Source of the DNA: a virus
IMG/VR virus record: IMGVR_UViG_3300020442_002423
Location: 1 to 49,190 of that record
Strand: one strand, 5' to 3'
DNA length: 49,190 nt
Shown here: positions 7,200 through 15,471 of the stretch, piece after piece
How positions within the stretch are numbered: the stretch's first letter is position 1
How the letters are laid out: the number at the start of each line of letters is the position of its first letter
Notes under the pieces: model-generated
Told to the model about the DNA's origin: nothing
Database searches by the model: none
What the model saw: the letters and a program-made list of their open reading frames with translations, nothing else
Position numbers and translations under genes: made by a program

Positions 7200-8650
7200 T
7201 CAAACAACTCCCCAAATTTAGTTTGTGCGTTAACTGTTTTCTTACCAGTGGCACCTCTAGTACCAATGATACTCATCCAAAAGCGACTGTAATCTTCTAC
7301 AAGTGCTTCTGCTTTATCTCTTGAATCTGTAGCAAATATTTCATTCACTACATCTCTAAAGTAAAGTCTGTCAAACTGTTCTTCAACAAGCATTGCAGGA
7401 AGTACACCTGCATCATATTGACGATTTGCTTCTTGCACTGCATTGATGTGCATCCATACATTATGACCCATCATAATTGCATATGAGAAACTATCCCAAC
7501 TTGTCTTGCCTTCTTTACCAATCTTATTTAGGTCTCCTGGACCATATATGCAAATATCTTTTGCTTGTAACTCTGCTGATATAGGACTATCTAAGAAAGA
7601 ACTGTGTTTGCCTTCTCTAACAAATGCTTGCCCGAATGGAGTAGTATCTTTTGCAAGTCCTTTGTCGTCTATGCTAGGCACCATACGGTAAACCCATTTT
7701 GTTCTATCTTTTGTTTCTAGCTCACAGTATATTTGTCCGTTTGCAGTTGCAAGGAATGGAGATGCACAATCAAAAGTAATTACAAAGTTTTCATTGTGAT
7801 ACTTGCGTACTGCACGTTGTATATCTGTAAGTAGTGTAGCCCATTCAAGTTTACTTGTACCAAGGAAGTGCATAACATCATGTATGCCTTTTTCTAGTAA
7901 ACCATCATATCGCAGAGCTACTAAACGTTTTAGTGCTAGATGAACATCACACATATTTTGTCCACCCATTGACCATCCGTTAAAATGATCGTTTGGATAT
8001 TTTTTTGGATCACAGTAATCTTTCATTTGTGCATACCAGTCATCTGCATCAGCATGGTTTTCACCTTGTAGTACGTTTAAGAACTTACAAGCACCTGTTC
8101 TGTTTTTCATCCAATAGTCGTTGTTAATACGTGTTGCCTTAACTGCTTCAGCATATGTACTAATACCAGTTGCTTTTGCGCCTGCTTCTGATCTTGACAC
8201 CCAAGCAGGAATATCAAGTATCATTCCATAGTCCATATATGCGTCCATCCATTTCAAAACGCCATCGCGTTTCTTTTGTGCCTTTGGACAATTTGGATCT
8301 TTCCAGTCACCTTCCCAAACACCTTTACCAATTTGGAAGCCACCTGAATCACCAAGTAGCCAAGTGTTTTGTCTATCTCTATTACGCACCATATCTTCTT
8401 TAGGAGCAAACTTATTAACATCTAAGTCAGCATGTCCAGCACTATACAAACTCCATTTGTATTGGAACTGTCCTTGTTGTGCGTTTAGATAATTCAGACT
8501 TTCAACCCCATGTGTAAGGTTGCTAGGTATTCTGGACTTATCCACATATTCTTCATGCCGTTGCTTGCCTACATAAGTTGCATAAAACCCACTTAGTGCA
8601 GGAAGAAAACGTGCATAATCATTTTGTGTTGCAGTTAAGTCTTTGTTCAT
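7196..8650 (-). CDS. dpdA: DpdA-type TGT-like DNA 7-deazaguanine transglycosylase
   Basis: A 484-aa TIM-barrel protein with tRNA-guanine transglycosylase landmarks: LLGDSGGFQIG (general acid/base Asp101), NVLQGEN (Gln195), WSMGGQN (Gly229-Gly230 substrate loop) and ITFDCASPF (nucleophile Asp294). TGT enzymes swap guanine for a deazaguanine in tRNA. Phage DpdA homologues do this in DNA to resist restriction. The TGT zinc site (CxCx2C...H) is not visible: only one Cys of that region remains, in KDICIYG, with His in MMGHNVWMHINAV. With queE and the QueD-like gene it forms a DNA-modification set. It is coupled by ATGA overlaps at both ends. Confidence 0.87.
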   Translation of the reverse strand: MNKDLTATQNDYARFLPALSGFYATYVGKQRHEEYVDKSRIPSNLTHGVESLNYLNAQQGQFQYKWSLYSAGHADLDVNKFAPKEDMVRNRDRQNTWLLGDSGGFQIGKGVWEGDWKDPNCPKAQKKRDGVLKWMDAYMDYGMILDIPAWVSRSEAGAKATGISTYAEAVKATRINNDYWMKNRTGACKFLNVLQGENHADADDWYAQMKDYCDPKKYPNDHFNGWSMGGQNMCDVHLALKRLVALRYDGLLEKGIHDVMHFLGTSKLEWATLLTDIQRAVRKYHNENFVITFDCASPFLATANGQIYCELETKDRTKWVYRMVPSIDDKGLAKDTTPFGQAFVREGKHSSFLDSPISAELQAKDICIYGPGDLNKIGKEGKTSWDSFSYAIMMGHNVWMHINAVQEANRQYDAGVLPAMLVEEQFDRLYFRDVVNEIFATDSRDKAEALVEDYSRFWMSIIGTRGATGKKTVNAQTKFGELFE

Positions 8651-8874
8651 TTATCTTTCACATTCAAATTACTAGGAGAATATTGTTCTCCATTATATCC
8701 TGACCCTGTAGCACCAGGACCAGTTTCTACGCCGCTGTTGCAAGCAAATACAACAACACATAAAAATAAAGCGGCCCACAAAGTTCCCCGTTTACTCCAA
8801 AGGATAAATCCATCCATTGCTTCTTCGGCTTGCTTTTGTGCTACTTCTTTAGGTGTCATTCTGGCGTAACCCAT
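8647..8874 (-). CDS. single-TM small protein upstream of dpdA
   Basis: A 75-aa protein starting at the ATG at 8874 (MGYARMTPKEVAQKQ). An upstream in-frame TTG is possible but has no better SD. Residues about 27-45 (TLWAALFLCVVVFACNSG) form one hydrophobic segment followed by a Gly/Ser/Asn-rich tail. The VFAC-N end loosely resembles a lipobox but sits too deep for a classical signal peptide. It overlaps the dpdA start by 4 nt. Function unknown. Confidence 0.6.
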   Translation of the reverse strand: MGYARMTPKEVAQKQAEEAMDGFILWSKRGTLWAALFLCVVVFACNSGVETGPGATGSGYNGEQYSPSNLNVKDK

Positions 8875-9014
8875 GGGTAGCAAGGTATAATACTTTGCTT
8901 ACAGTATCTTGCATTATCTACAAGTAAAAACGGAACACCAACTATAAAAAAGGTAATGATAGCAAACGCTTTACCTAAACCTTTAAGTGTGCAATAGTTT
9001 GTGTGTTCACTCAT
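8856..9014 (-). CDS. small membrane hypothetical protein
   Basis: A 52-aa protein starting MSEHTNYCTLKGLGKAF, just after the gp45 stop (TAATATG). One hydrophobic helix (AIITFFIVGVPFLLV) is followed by a short tail with two Cys. It overlaps the next small membrane gene by 19 nt. Function unknown. Confidence 0.55.
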   Translation of the reverse strand: MSEHTNYCTLKGLGKAFAIITFFIVGVPFLLVDNARYCKQSIIPCYPWVTPE

Positions 9015-9015
9015 A

Positions 9016-9744
9016 TTACTTGCTCTGTGCTGGCAGGATATAGTCATACTTGGCCATACCGCTGTCTACTGTAATTTGCATAGCACCTTGATCTGAGATA
9101 CTCATTGTTTTATCACCATCAAGTCCTAAGATTGATTGTACTTGTGCCACTGGCCAACTCCAAGTATGTGCAAGTGTACCTTCAACACCTGCTTCAAATA
9201 CAAATGAACCTGCGTGTGTACTTGCATCACCAAAACTGAATACAAGATCACCATCATCAGAACTTACGTTAAATGTAGGCTCTTCTGAATGTGCTAGTGC
9301 TTGTAACTTCATACGACCAATTGCCGCAACGCTTGGCGAAAATGTAACATTCCAGTTTGCACCTTTAAACTTTACTGTCTTAAGTTTTTCTTCAATGATT
9401 GCTTTGTTCATAAAGCGATAATCATTTTGGAAATCACCTGTTGCATTTTCAAAGTGAATATGTGTTGGAACAACTTCGCCATTGCGATCTGCTTCAACTA
9501 CTTCTACTTTTGCATCTTTTTGATACTCAGGATTTTTTAAATGTAAACTTAGTTTGTCTAAGTTTGGCATACCAAATGTTCCTTTGAACTCATTTACTTT
9601 GCTATGCGTTTCTGCGCTAAGAATAACACTGCGATCTTCAGCCATGCTGTCAATCTGTGTGCCTTCTTCATTAGTCACTTTTACAAGCGACAAGAAGCCC
9701 AACGAATGTGTGTGAGCTACTACGTCTTGCAAGATATCTTTCAT
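9016..9744 (-). CDS. 45: DNA polymerase sliding clamp, gp45-like
   Basis: A 242-aa clamp subunit resembling T4 gp45 of marine T4-like phages. Recognisable stretches are an N-terminal helix then GFLSLVKVTN, AEDRSVILSAET, and the FGMPNLDKLSLHLKNP segment, with alternating strands to a C-terminal YDYILPA. It tethers gp43 to DNA and in T4 also activates late transcription. It lies apart from the clamp loader gp44 (34.5 kb), unlike compact T4 order. It has its own consensus promoter and GGAGAAA SD. Confidence 0.88.
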   Translation of the reverse strand: MKDILQDVVAHTHSLGFLSLVKVTNEEGTQIDSMAEDRSVILSAETHSKVNEFKGTFGMPNLDKLSLHLKNPEYQKDAKVEVVEADRNGEVVPTHIHFENATGDFQNDYRFMNKAIIEEKLKTVKFKGANWNVTFSPSVAAIGRMKLQALAHSEEPTFNVSSDDGDLVFSFGDASTHAGSFVFEAGVEGTLAHTWSWPVAQVQSILGLDGDKTMSISDQGAMQITVDSGMAKYDYILPAQSK

Positions 9745-10490
9745 AATATTTCTCCATTCTTAATATTGATTATATTGCCTAACTTGTTGTTTGTCAACAA
9801 CTTTTCTACAGAGTATTTAGGTTTAAAGCCCAATCTCTTAATTTTTTCCATATTTGCACAGGTCCATTGACGTTCATTTGGTGTTGCAAGCATAACTGGC
9901 AAATCAGGTGCAAAGTCACTTACTTTAAATGGCACACCAGTACCAATGTCAATATCTCCAGTAAATCTGGAATTCATACATATTTCAATTGCATCACAAA
10001 GGTCGTTTATATGTATAAAGTCTCTGTAATGATTTGTTACGTATTCTAGTTCACCATCTATTAGTTTTTGCATAAACATTCCTTTGCGTGGTGTATCTGA
10101 ATACACTGTGTGAAATCTCATACAAAGTGTATCATGATAACATGCCGCGGCTTCTTCTACAATGTATTTGCTTGCCGCATAAGGATTTAGATGTGGTTCG
10201 TATGCACTGCTACTACTAGCAATTAACATACGTGTATTAGGATAGCGTTCAAGTAACCTTTTTGTTACTTCAACATTATTGCGCCAATAACCTGCAGGGT
10301 CGTCCATGCTTTCTCTTACACCACTTTTACCTGCTAAGTGAATAATCATATCATATTCTCCACGCAGTTCTATATCGTATAAGTCATGTCCGTCTACAAG
10401 ATCGAATGCCACAATACTATGATTCTTTTTCAATCTTCTGAGCAAATGACTTCCTATAAAGCCTCTATGTCCAGTTAACATTATATGCAT
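9741..10490 (-). CDS. NAD-dependent epimerase/dehydratase (extended SDR)
   Basis: A 249-aa protein with the Rossmann signature TGHRGFIGSHLL at the N-terminus, an IIHLAGKSG strand, and the catalytic YAASK (Tyr-x3-Lys) motif. This fits nucleotide-sugar epimerases, dehydratases or reductases. It is shorter than the usual 300-330 residues, so the substrate domain is reduced. The ATG at 10490 is chosen because it follows GGGAGAAG and begins at the Rossmann strand. It overlaps the phosphomannomutase gene by 10 nt and is probably part of a sugar-nucleotide operon with the two upstream genes. Confidence 0.82.
   Translation of the reverse strand: MHIMLTGHRGFIGSHLLRRLKKNHSIVAFDLVDGHDLYDIELRGEYDMIIHLAGKSGVRESMDDPAGYWRNNVEVTKRLLERYPNTRMLIASSSSAYEPHLNPYAASKYIVEEAAACYHDTLCMRFHTVYSDTPRKGMFMQKLIDGELEYVTNHYRDFIHINDLCDAIEICMNSRFTGDIDIGTGVPFKVSDFAPDLPVMLATPNERQWTCANMEKIKRLGFKPKYSVEKLLTNNKLGNIINIKNGEIL
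9769..9797 (-). promoter_or_regulatory. perfect sigma-70 promoter for gene 45
   Basis: Minus-strand TTGACA (9792-9797) and TATAAT (9769-9774) with a 17-bp spacer. It lies wholly inside the 3' end of the upstream epimerase gene. The expected start is near 9762, giving a short leader with GGAGAAA ahead of the ATG at 9744. Confidence 0.85.
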
Positions 10491-11197
10491 TTTAACTTCT
10501 CCCAAGTGTCTTGCCAATCGACAACTTGTCCTGAACTGAATGACCATTTATCTGTTAGTAACTTCATTTTCAAAGGATAGTCATTACCACCCATATCCAT
10601 TTTGTCACCAAAGAAATAAATGAAATCATTTTTTATATTAAAGTCTCTTAGTATTTGGCTCTTGTCACAACCTACAGGATAAATGTCTATTCCTGTGTCT
10701 CCGCCTACTACTGCTTCAATATCCGGAAACTTTTGCCTAAATAATTTTGCAATAGTTTCACGTTCCTCCATTTTAGTATCGTGTTCTACATATAGTTTAC
10801 GTTCTCCTAGCGTAGCATTTCTTCCTACAACACTAAAATTACACATGCCATGTCTATCTTCTAAATGTTTACCTGTCCTTAAAGGAAACTTACTAATAGC
10901 AAGTTCTTCTCTCAACCAGCCTTCTGCTTCTTTTGGTATAGTCCAATCACTTCTGTATACATTTGTTTCACCTTCGTATGCATCATTACCTGAACAGTTG
11001 TAAACTCTTTTTGCAAGGCTGTATATTTGTTCGCCCACTTGTTCTAGTGTTTTTTCTTTGTCGCTACCTGTTACAAGATAAACATCTTTTTTTGAACAAA
11101 AGTCTGTAAAGAATACAGCAAATTCTGAATCTATTTCTCGTCTGCTCGGTGTAAGTGTTCCGTCTACATCGAATATAAACTTATCTACTTTTTGCAT
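10481..11197 (-). CDS. eukaryote-type phosphomannomutase-like HAD enzyme
   Basis: A 238-aa HAD-superfamily (IIB cap) protein resembling eukaryotic PMM2/Sec53. FIFDVDGTLTPSRREID has the nucleophile and acid Asp pair. LVTGSDKEKT is the second motif. RHGMCNFSVVGR, GGDTGIDIYPVGCDKS and FFGDKMDMGGNDYPL match the PMM cap and motif III/IV signatures almost in order. PMM interconverts mannose-6-P and mannose-1-P. It overlaps the cytidylyltransferase by 13 nt. Bacterial PMMs are usually of the unrelated alpha-D-phosphohexomutase family, so this type is noteworthy in a phage. Confidence 0.8.
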   Translation of the reverse strand: MQKVDKFIFDVDGTLTPSRREIDSEFAVFFTDFCSKKDVYLVTGSDKEKTLEQVGEQIYSLAKRVYNCSGNDAYEGETNVYRSDWTIPKEAEGWLREELAISKFPLRTGKHLEDRHGMCNFSVVGRNATLGERKLYVEHDTKMEERETIAKLFRQKFPDIEAVVGGDTGIDIYPVGCDKSQILRDFNIKNDFIYFFGDKMDMGGNDYPLKMKLLTDKWSFSSGQVVDWQDTWEKLKCI

Positions 11198-11592
11198 ACT
11201 CTTTCCCTTAAATCTGTAGAACTAAAGCGGTGATCTCTTTTGTTAAAATGTATTTCAATATCACGCTTGCGACAAATATCCTTTCCAGTAAAATCTTTGT
11301 CTCTGTATTCTTCACCTAGTACTCTAATGTTAATAGGATACATAGAAAGTATATCTTCTAGATCTTTTTCTGTACCGTAAGGAACAATTTCATCTACATA
11401 GCCTACTGCTTTTAGTTGTGTATAACGTTCAACTATAGTTTGTACAGGAGCATTCTTTTCAGCTCTGTCTACACTGGGATCAACTTGCAATCCGCATATA
11501 AGATAATCACATTGTTCTTTTGCTTCACGTAACATTATTACATGTCCTGCATGTAACAGATCAAAGGTTGAACAAGTAAATCCTACTTTCAT
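11185..11592 (-). CDS. glycerol-3-phosphate-cytidylyltransferase-like protein
   Basis: A 135-aa nucleotidyltransferase. GFTCSTFDLLHAGHV contains the HxGH nucleotide-binding motif (His-Ala-Gly-His) and RFSSTDLRERV is the ISSTxxR-type motif, as in TagD-like enzymes that make CDP-activated polyols or sugars. The length matches TagD (about 130 residues). Its link to a PMM and an epimerase suggests synthesis of an activated sugar or polyol for the glycosyltransferase or for envelope modification, which is an inference. Confidence 0.82.
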   Translation of the reverse strand: MKVGFTCSTFDLLHAGHVIMLREAKEQCDYLICGLQVDPSVDRAEKNAPVQTIVERYTQLKAVGYVDEIVPYGTEKDLEDILSMYPINIRVLGEEYRDKDFTGKDICRKRDIEIHFNKRDHRFSSTDLRERVCKK

Positions 11593-11840
11593 TTATCTTC
11601 CTCTGGTAATTTAATTACGTTTTCGTTTGCAAGCATATTATCTTTGATATCGTATACTTGCTCTGTTTTGATCATATTAATAATTGTATTTGTAAGACTA
11701 ACTTCGTTCCGCAAATAACCTATTTTACGTTGTAGTTCTTCTAGTTCTTTCAAATAAAATTCTAATTCTTGTTCCTTACGCAACTTTTGTTCAATAAAGT
11801 CGCTTATCAAAATCAGCTTCTGTTCTTCACTCAACTTCAT
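11589..11840 (-). CDS. coiled-coil hypothetical protein
   Basis: An 83-aa protein. Residues about 10-50 are strongly heptad-like and rich in Glu, Lys and Leu (KLRKEQELEFYLKELEELQR). Both ends show ATGA-type 4-nt overlaps, with gp43 upstream and the cytidylyltransferase downstream, so it is co-translated with them. Function unknown. Confidence 0.65.
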   Translation of the reverse strand: MKLSEEQKLILISDFIEQKLRKEQELEFYLKELEELQRKIGYLRNEVSLTNTIINMIKTEQVYDIKDNMLANENVIKLPEEDK

Positions 11841-14533
11841 GTATCTCCAAAATCAAATAGACTGCTAAAAGTATTGTTTTGTTTTGTGCTATCTAAGTCA
11901 TAGTTTAGCACACCAATAAGGTTGTCTAGTTTATTATCAATAATTGTTGCTTCCATTGCGTCATCATCAAATGGCAGTTCTTTGAACCAGTCTGGAATAC
12001 GTAGTTCATCTGTTGGATACGCAACACTGGTATATCCCAGCGGATTCTGTTTTAGTTTGCAAACAATAACCTTCATACCATCTACAATCTCTTGCGAATA
12101 CTTGTCACCATTCATACGCTTTAGTGTGTTCCAGTTGATGCTGGCTCTTACATGTCCTGGCATGTTTGCTTTACCTTGCTTTTCTTCAAGACGCTGATAG
12201 TGTCCAATCTTGTTTGCACGTTTAGGAGCACCTTTCTCAAAGCCCGGCCGCTGTTTAAAGTCCCTACGGAAGTCTGTAATTCTATCAAGGATTTGTTTTT
12301 CCGGAGTTTCTAGTAGTACCATCATTAGCACTTCACTTAGAAATTCTTGCATAAACAAAGGTGTGTCTGATCTACGCAAGTCCAAGCCCATTGCTTTTAC
12401 CTTGCCCGGTTTGCCATCTGTATCACTTCTAAAACCTTCTACATCATACACTAATGCCGCATAGCGTTTCTTTGTAATATACAATCCGCTTTCAGCAACA
12501 ATCTCTCTACCTGCCGCAATAACATCTGAACGGCTCTTTGGACAATGGAATGCATCTGCCATAAAGTCTTGGAATGTGCTATTTGCTTCTTCTGCTACTT
12601 GATCATACAATGTAATTACATTTTCTTTATTCCAAGGAATAGCACCACTGTCAATTTGTTCTTTGAGAACAGGATATGCACTAAAGTACACAGAATCTGT
12701 ATCACCATAAATTACACTTTTACCTACATGATCATATTCACCTGTGATAACTTTGTTTACTTCTGCACTCATGTGTTTAACAATAGTACGACCTGTCAGT
12801 GTAGTAGATTGTCCAATACGTTTATCAAAGAATCTACACCCTGGATTAAGGATAGCACCATACAAACTGTTCAAGTTAATCTTTTTAACAAGTTGTCTTT
12901 TGTCCCAAAAAGCAATCTCAATATCATTGCCTGCGTCTTTGGCCTTTTTAAGTTGTGCTTGTAGTTCTTTACGTTCTGCATACCAACGCTTAAGAATCCC
13001 TGGAATAACACCCTCAAATTCTGTTGTAAAGATTGTACCATTTGAACTTAGCATCCACGGCACATTACTATCAAAAATAAGTTTGTAAATTTCTGCACCA
13101 CTCATAACTTGAGTGTCGCCATTTTCAAAATCAACCGTTAATGCAACATCTTTACGCTGTTCCATAACTGCTTCATATTCTTCTGTAGAGAATCTTCCTT
13201 CCCAACTGCCTGCAAAAGACTTTTTCTTAAGCGACATGTCTTCATGCACACGAGCTTCTGATATGTCAGGACGTATTTGTCCTATAATAGTTTCTGGAGC
13301 CATGTTCAATGCACGAATCACACTAGGATACAGACTGTTCAAGTCCATTGAACCAATCCATTTGTGAACACCTTTTTTAGGAAATGCAACATAAGCACCA
13401 GCCGCCGCTGTGTTTTCATCATCACGCTTTGGGCGATTAGGAACTTGTAGTCCTCTATGATGTGCTTCGTTGATAATTGCTTGTTCTGTAACTGCAACAG
13501 CACCCATTGTGGTCTGTAGCAAAACAGTATTTGCGTGTGCTAGTTCGTTACTAAGATCAATAAATCTTAGTTTTTTGTCCAGCTTGTCCAGTAGTGCAAC
13601 GTCTTGTCTGTTGTATTCGATGAATGTTTCGAAGTCATTGTTATAAAGTTGATCGAGCGTACCTTCATAAACAGTTTTCTTTTCGCCAACTTCAAGTTCT
13701 CCAATAGCGTCAAGCCGATATGTGTGTCTTTCTTCATATGTGTATTTACGATATAATTCCAAACTATCTAAATGCACTCTGCCTATGAAGTCATAGGTTT
13801 CAGCTGTTTTACCATATTTTTCATATTCACGTTTTTTAGGAAGTTGTTTCCACAAACAAAAACGTCTTGTGTCATCTGTACTCAGTACACGTTTAATTCT
13901 ATTAACAGTATAAGGAACATCATAGCCTTCACTGTTCCAGCCACTGTGAATATCTGCATCTTCAATTAAATCAAGAAATGTTTGAAGCATTTGACGTTCA
14001 CCATTGCCATCTTTGTCGTTTGTAAACAAGATAACATCATCGCCCCATCTATCTTTACACATCTTTTGTGCATCTTCAAACCGCATTGTCTTTGGAGGAA
14101 CTGCAAGTGTGATAAGTGCATCTAGCCATTGTAGATGTACAGTGATAGCAGTGATCGGCATAAACGGATCACTTGGATCAGCAAATCCACGCTCAGGATC
14201 AAAGTCAGTTTCAATATCCCAAAACGCAATGTTTAGTTTAGGAGCATCTTGATTAAGATAGTTTTCACTCAAACATTGAAAGATTGGATTTACATCACTT
14301 TCAAATAGTTCTTTGCTTTTGTTAATTGCAAGTTCTTTACGGAAGTCTTTAGTGTTCTTACATACGATACGTGTAAGTGGATCACCATAAACACTTTTGT
14401 ATTTGCCACGTTCGTCTTTATAATAAAATGTATATTTGGCTTGATATTCGTGGAACTGTCTTTTTCCGTCTTTACGTTCTACAACACGAATAATATCAGA
14501 ATCGCGATCAAAGAAAGCGTCTACGTAACTCAT
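11837..14533 (-). CDS. 43: family B DNA polymerase, gp43-like
   Basis: An 898-aa replicative polymerase, the same length class as T4 gp43. The 3'-5' exonuclease motifs are intact: Exo I AFWDIETDF (Asp106, Glu108), Exo II HSGWNSEGYDVPY and Exo III YNRQDVALLD. Polymerase motif A is DLNSLYPS, motif B is the NSLYGA region, and motif C is VIYGDTDSVYF. The C-terminus has a short hydrophobic/acidic tail (FSSLFDFGDT) suited to clamp binding. SD GAGGAG lies at 14539-14544. A consensus promoter at 14606-14634 and a palindromic leader precede it. It probably works with gp45 and gp44 in this window. Confidence 0.96.
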   Translation of the reverse strand: MSYVDAFFDRDSDIIRVVERKDGKRQFHEYQAKYTFYYKDERGKYKSVYGDPLTRIVCKNTKDFRKELAINKSKELFESDVNPIFQCLSENYLNQDAPKLNIAFWDIETDFDPERGFADPSDPFMPITAITVHLQWLDALITLAVPPKTMRFEDAQKMCKDRWGDDVILFTNDKDGNGERQMLQTFLDLIEDADIHSGWNSEGYDVPYTVNRIKRVLSTDDTRRFCLWKQLPKKREYEKYGKTAETYDFIGRVHLDSLELYRKYTYEERHTYRLDAIGELEVGEKKTVYEGTLDQLYNNDFETFIEYNRQDVALLDKLDKKLRFIDLSNELAHANTVLLQTTMGAVAVTEQAIINEAHHRGLQVPNRPKRDDENTAAAGAYVAFPKKGVHKWIGSMDLNSLYPSVIRALNMAPETIIGQIRPDISEARVHEDMSLKKKSFAGSWEGRFSTEEYEAVMEQRKDVALTVDFENGDTQVMSGAEIYKLIFDSNVPWMLSSNGTIFTTEFEGVIPGILKRWYAERKELQAQLKKAKDAGNDIEIAFWDKRQLVKKINLNSLYGAILNPGCRFFDKRIGQSTTLTGRTIVKHMSAEVNKVITGEYDHVGKSVIYGDTDSVYFSAYPVLKEQIDSGAIPWNKENVITLYDQVAEEANSTFQDFMADAFHCPKSRSDVIAAGREIVAESGLYITKKRYAALVYDVEGFRSDTDGKPGKVKAMGLDLRRSDTPLFMQEFLSEVLMMVLLETPEKQILDRITDFRRDFKQRPGFEKGAPKRANKIGHYQRLEEKQGKANMPGHVRASINWNTLKRMNGDKYSQEIVDGMKVIVCKLKQNPLGYTSVAYPTDELRIPDWFKELPFDDDAMEATIIDNKLDNLIGVLNYDLDSTKQNNTFSSLFDFGDT

Positions 14534-14574
14534 TTTTTCTCCTCGTTGCTTATGGCCAACTTAACCTTCTTCAT

Positions 14575-14596
14575 GCCCGCCAATTGGCATTGGGCG
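14575..14596 (-). promoter_or_regulatory. palindromic/hairpin leader upstream of gene 43
   Basis: The gp43 leader contains the 10-bp perfect palindrome GCCAATTGGC (14579-14588) enclosed by GCCC (14575-14578) and GGGC (14592-14595). The RNA can form a hairpin about 30 nt upstream of the GAGGAG Shine-Dalgarno. In T4, gp43 represses its own translation by binding a hairpin operator near its start. A similar role here is inference; a DNA-level operator is the alternative. Confidence 0.45.
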
Positions 14597-14605
14597 ATTG
14601 TATTA

Positions 14606-14634
14606 ACTATACTATATTTTTTGCAAGTTGTCAA
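14606..14634 (-). promoter_or_regulatory. sigma-70 promoter for gene 43
   Basis: Minus-strand TTGACA (14629-14634) and TATAGT (14606-14611) with a 17-bp spacer; a second overlapping TATAGT lies at 14611-14616. The promoter overlaps the 3' end of the SGNH-like gene (stop at 14612). The expected start near 14599 leaves a leader of about 65 nt holding the palindrome. Confidence 0.8.
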
Positions 14635-15190
14635 GTACAATTTGTAAAACTTTTTTGTTGCCTTTTTCAGTATAATGGTTTTCTTTGCCTCTGTGTTTTT
14701 GCCAAAATTCACTAAAGTCTAAATGATTGTCTTCCCAAATAAATGCCTTTGCAATATTATGATGTGACATACTCAAATATTTCTTTTCGTGTAATAAAGT
14801 ATATATTTCTTTTCTTAGTAAACTGTATATCGTTTGGTAGTAATGATCATCATAGTGAAATTCAAAGTAACCTTTTGCCGCTCGCAAACTTGGATTGAAT
14901 AAACTATTTCTATCTTCTAAATCTGTGTATATTAAATCACAGTCTTTGTGTAAACCTTTTTTGTGTAAAGGATGATTTTGTGTATGCACTCTACTTGGAC
15001 TTGTATGACTTACAATAATAGCATCATAGTCTTTAAGTTCAGCATTGTGCAGTTGTTTTAGTATTTTGTATTCACTTACACCTGCTTGTGCAACATTTGT
15101 AACATCATGTTGTTTTGCAAGAAGTTTTGACCAACCGTTTTCTCCTGGCCATTCTGCGGCAAAACTATCTCCTGCCAGCAATAACTTCAT
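14612..15190 (-). CDS. SGNH-hydrolase-like protein (second copy type)
   Basis: A 192-aa protein starting MKLLLAGDSF (Ser nucleophile in GDSF). Next comes QAGVSEYKI, whose Gly may fit block II, then a SHTSPSRVHT loop. A C-terminal GKENHYTEKGNKKV gives the His expected in block V. The ATG at 15190 is chosen because it forms TAATG with the upstream stop; in-frame GTG and TTG codons further up lack support. It resembles the gene at 878 in fold but not closely in sequence. Substrate unknown. Confidence 0.65.
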   Translation of the reverse strand: MKLLLAGDSFAAEWPGENGWSKLLAKQHDVTNVAQAGVSEYKILKQLHNAELKDYDAIIVSHTSPSRVHTQNHPLHKKGLHKDCDLIYTDLEDRNSLFNPSLRAAKGYFEFHYDDHYYQTIYSLLRKEIYTLLHEKKYLSMSHHNIAKAFIWEDNHLDFSEFWQKHRGKENHYTEKGNKKVLQIVLDNLQKI

Positions 15191-15471
15191 TACCACCAAC
15201 CCATTGCAATACCAAATCCTAAGATGTTTGCTATTGTAAAGTAACTAGTCAACAACATAGGCCAGGCAAGTGTACGTCTATAATATCCATACACTGCCGT
15301 AACACTGCCTATAAAAAATCCAGGATAAATTATTCGCATGTCCGGCTGGTCAGCGTTTAATGCAAGCAAAGTGCTTGCGCCAACTGTAAACACAAAACTT
15401 ATAAGCTCACACGCAAACGCAATTTTATCAGATTGGTAACTTTGAATCCAAAACTTCTTAATTCTTTCCAC
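15190..15471 (-). CDS. three-TM membrane protein
   Basis: A 93-aa protein with hydrophobic segments around IAFACELISFVFTVGASTLL, IIYPGFFIGSVTAVYGYY and LAWPMLLTSYFTIANILGF, and a basic N-terminus. It ends in GWW one base into the next start (TAATG). The start overlaps the DsbA-like stop. No family recognised. A holin-like role is possible from topology only, but the lysis block lies elsewhere. Confidence 0.65.
   Translation of the reverse strand: MERIKKFWIQSYQSDKIAFACELISFVFTVGASTLLALNADQPDMRIIYPGFFIGSVTAVYGYYRRTLAWPMLLTSYFTIANILGFGIAMGWW

Noticed and set aside
14530-14712. 60-aa minus-strand frame across the gp43 leader
   Set aside because: It starts inside the SGNH-like gene and covers the promoter and palindrome. 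Composition is repetitive Lys/Thr/Ile, so it is likely non-coding.
15190-15471. Three-TM protein at 15190 as the holin
   Set aside because: It is in the replication region between an SGNH-like gene and the dsbA-like gene, far from the lysis block at 27.5-30.6 kb, and carries no holin motif.
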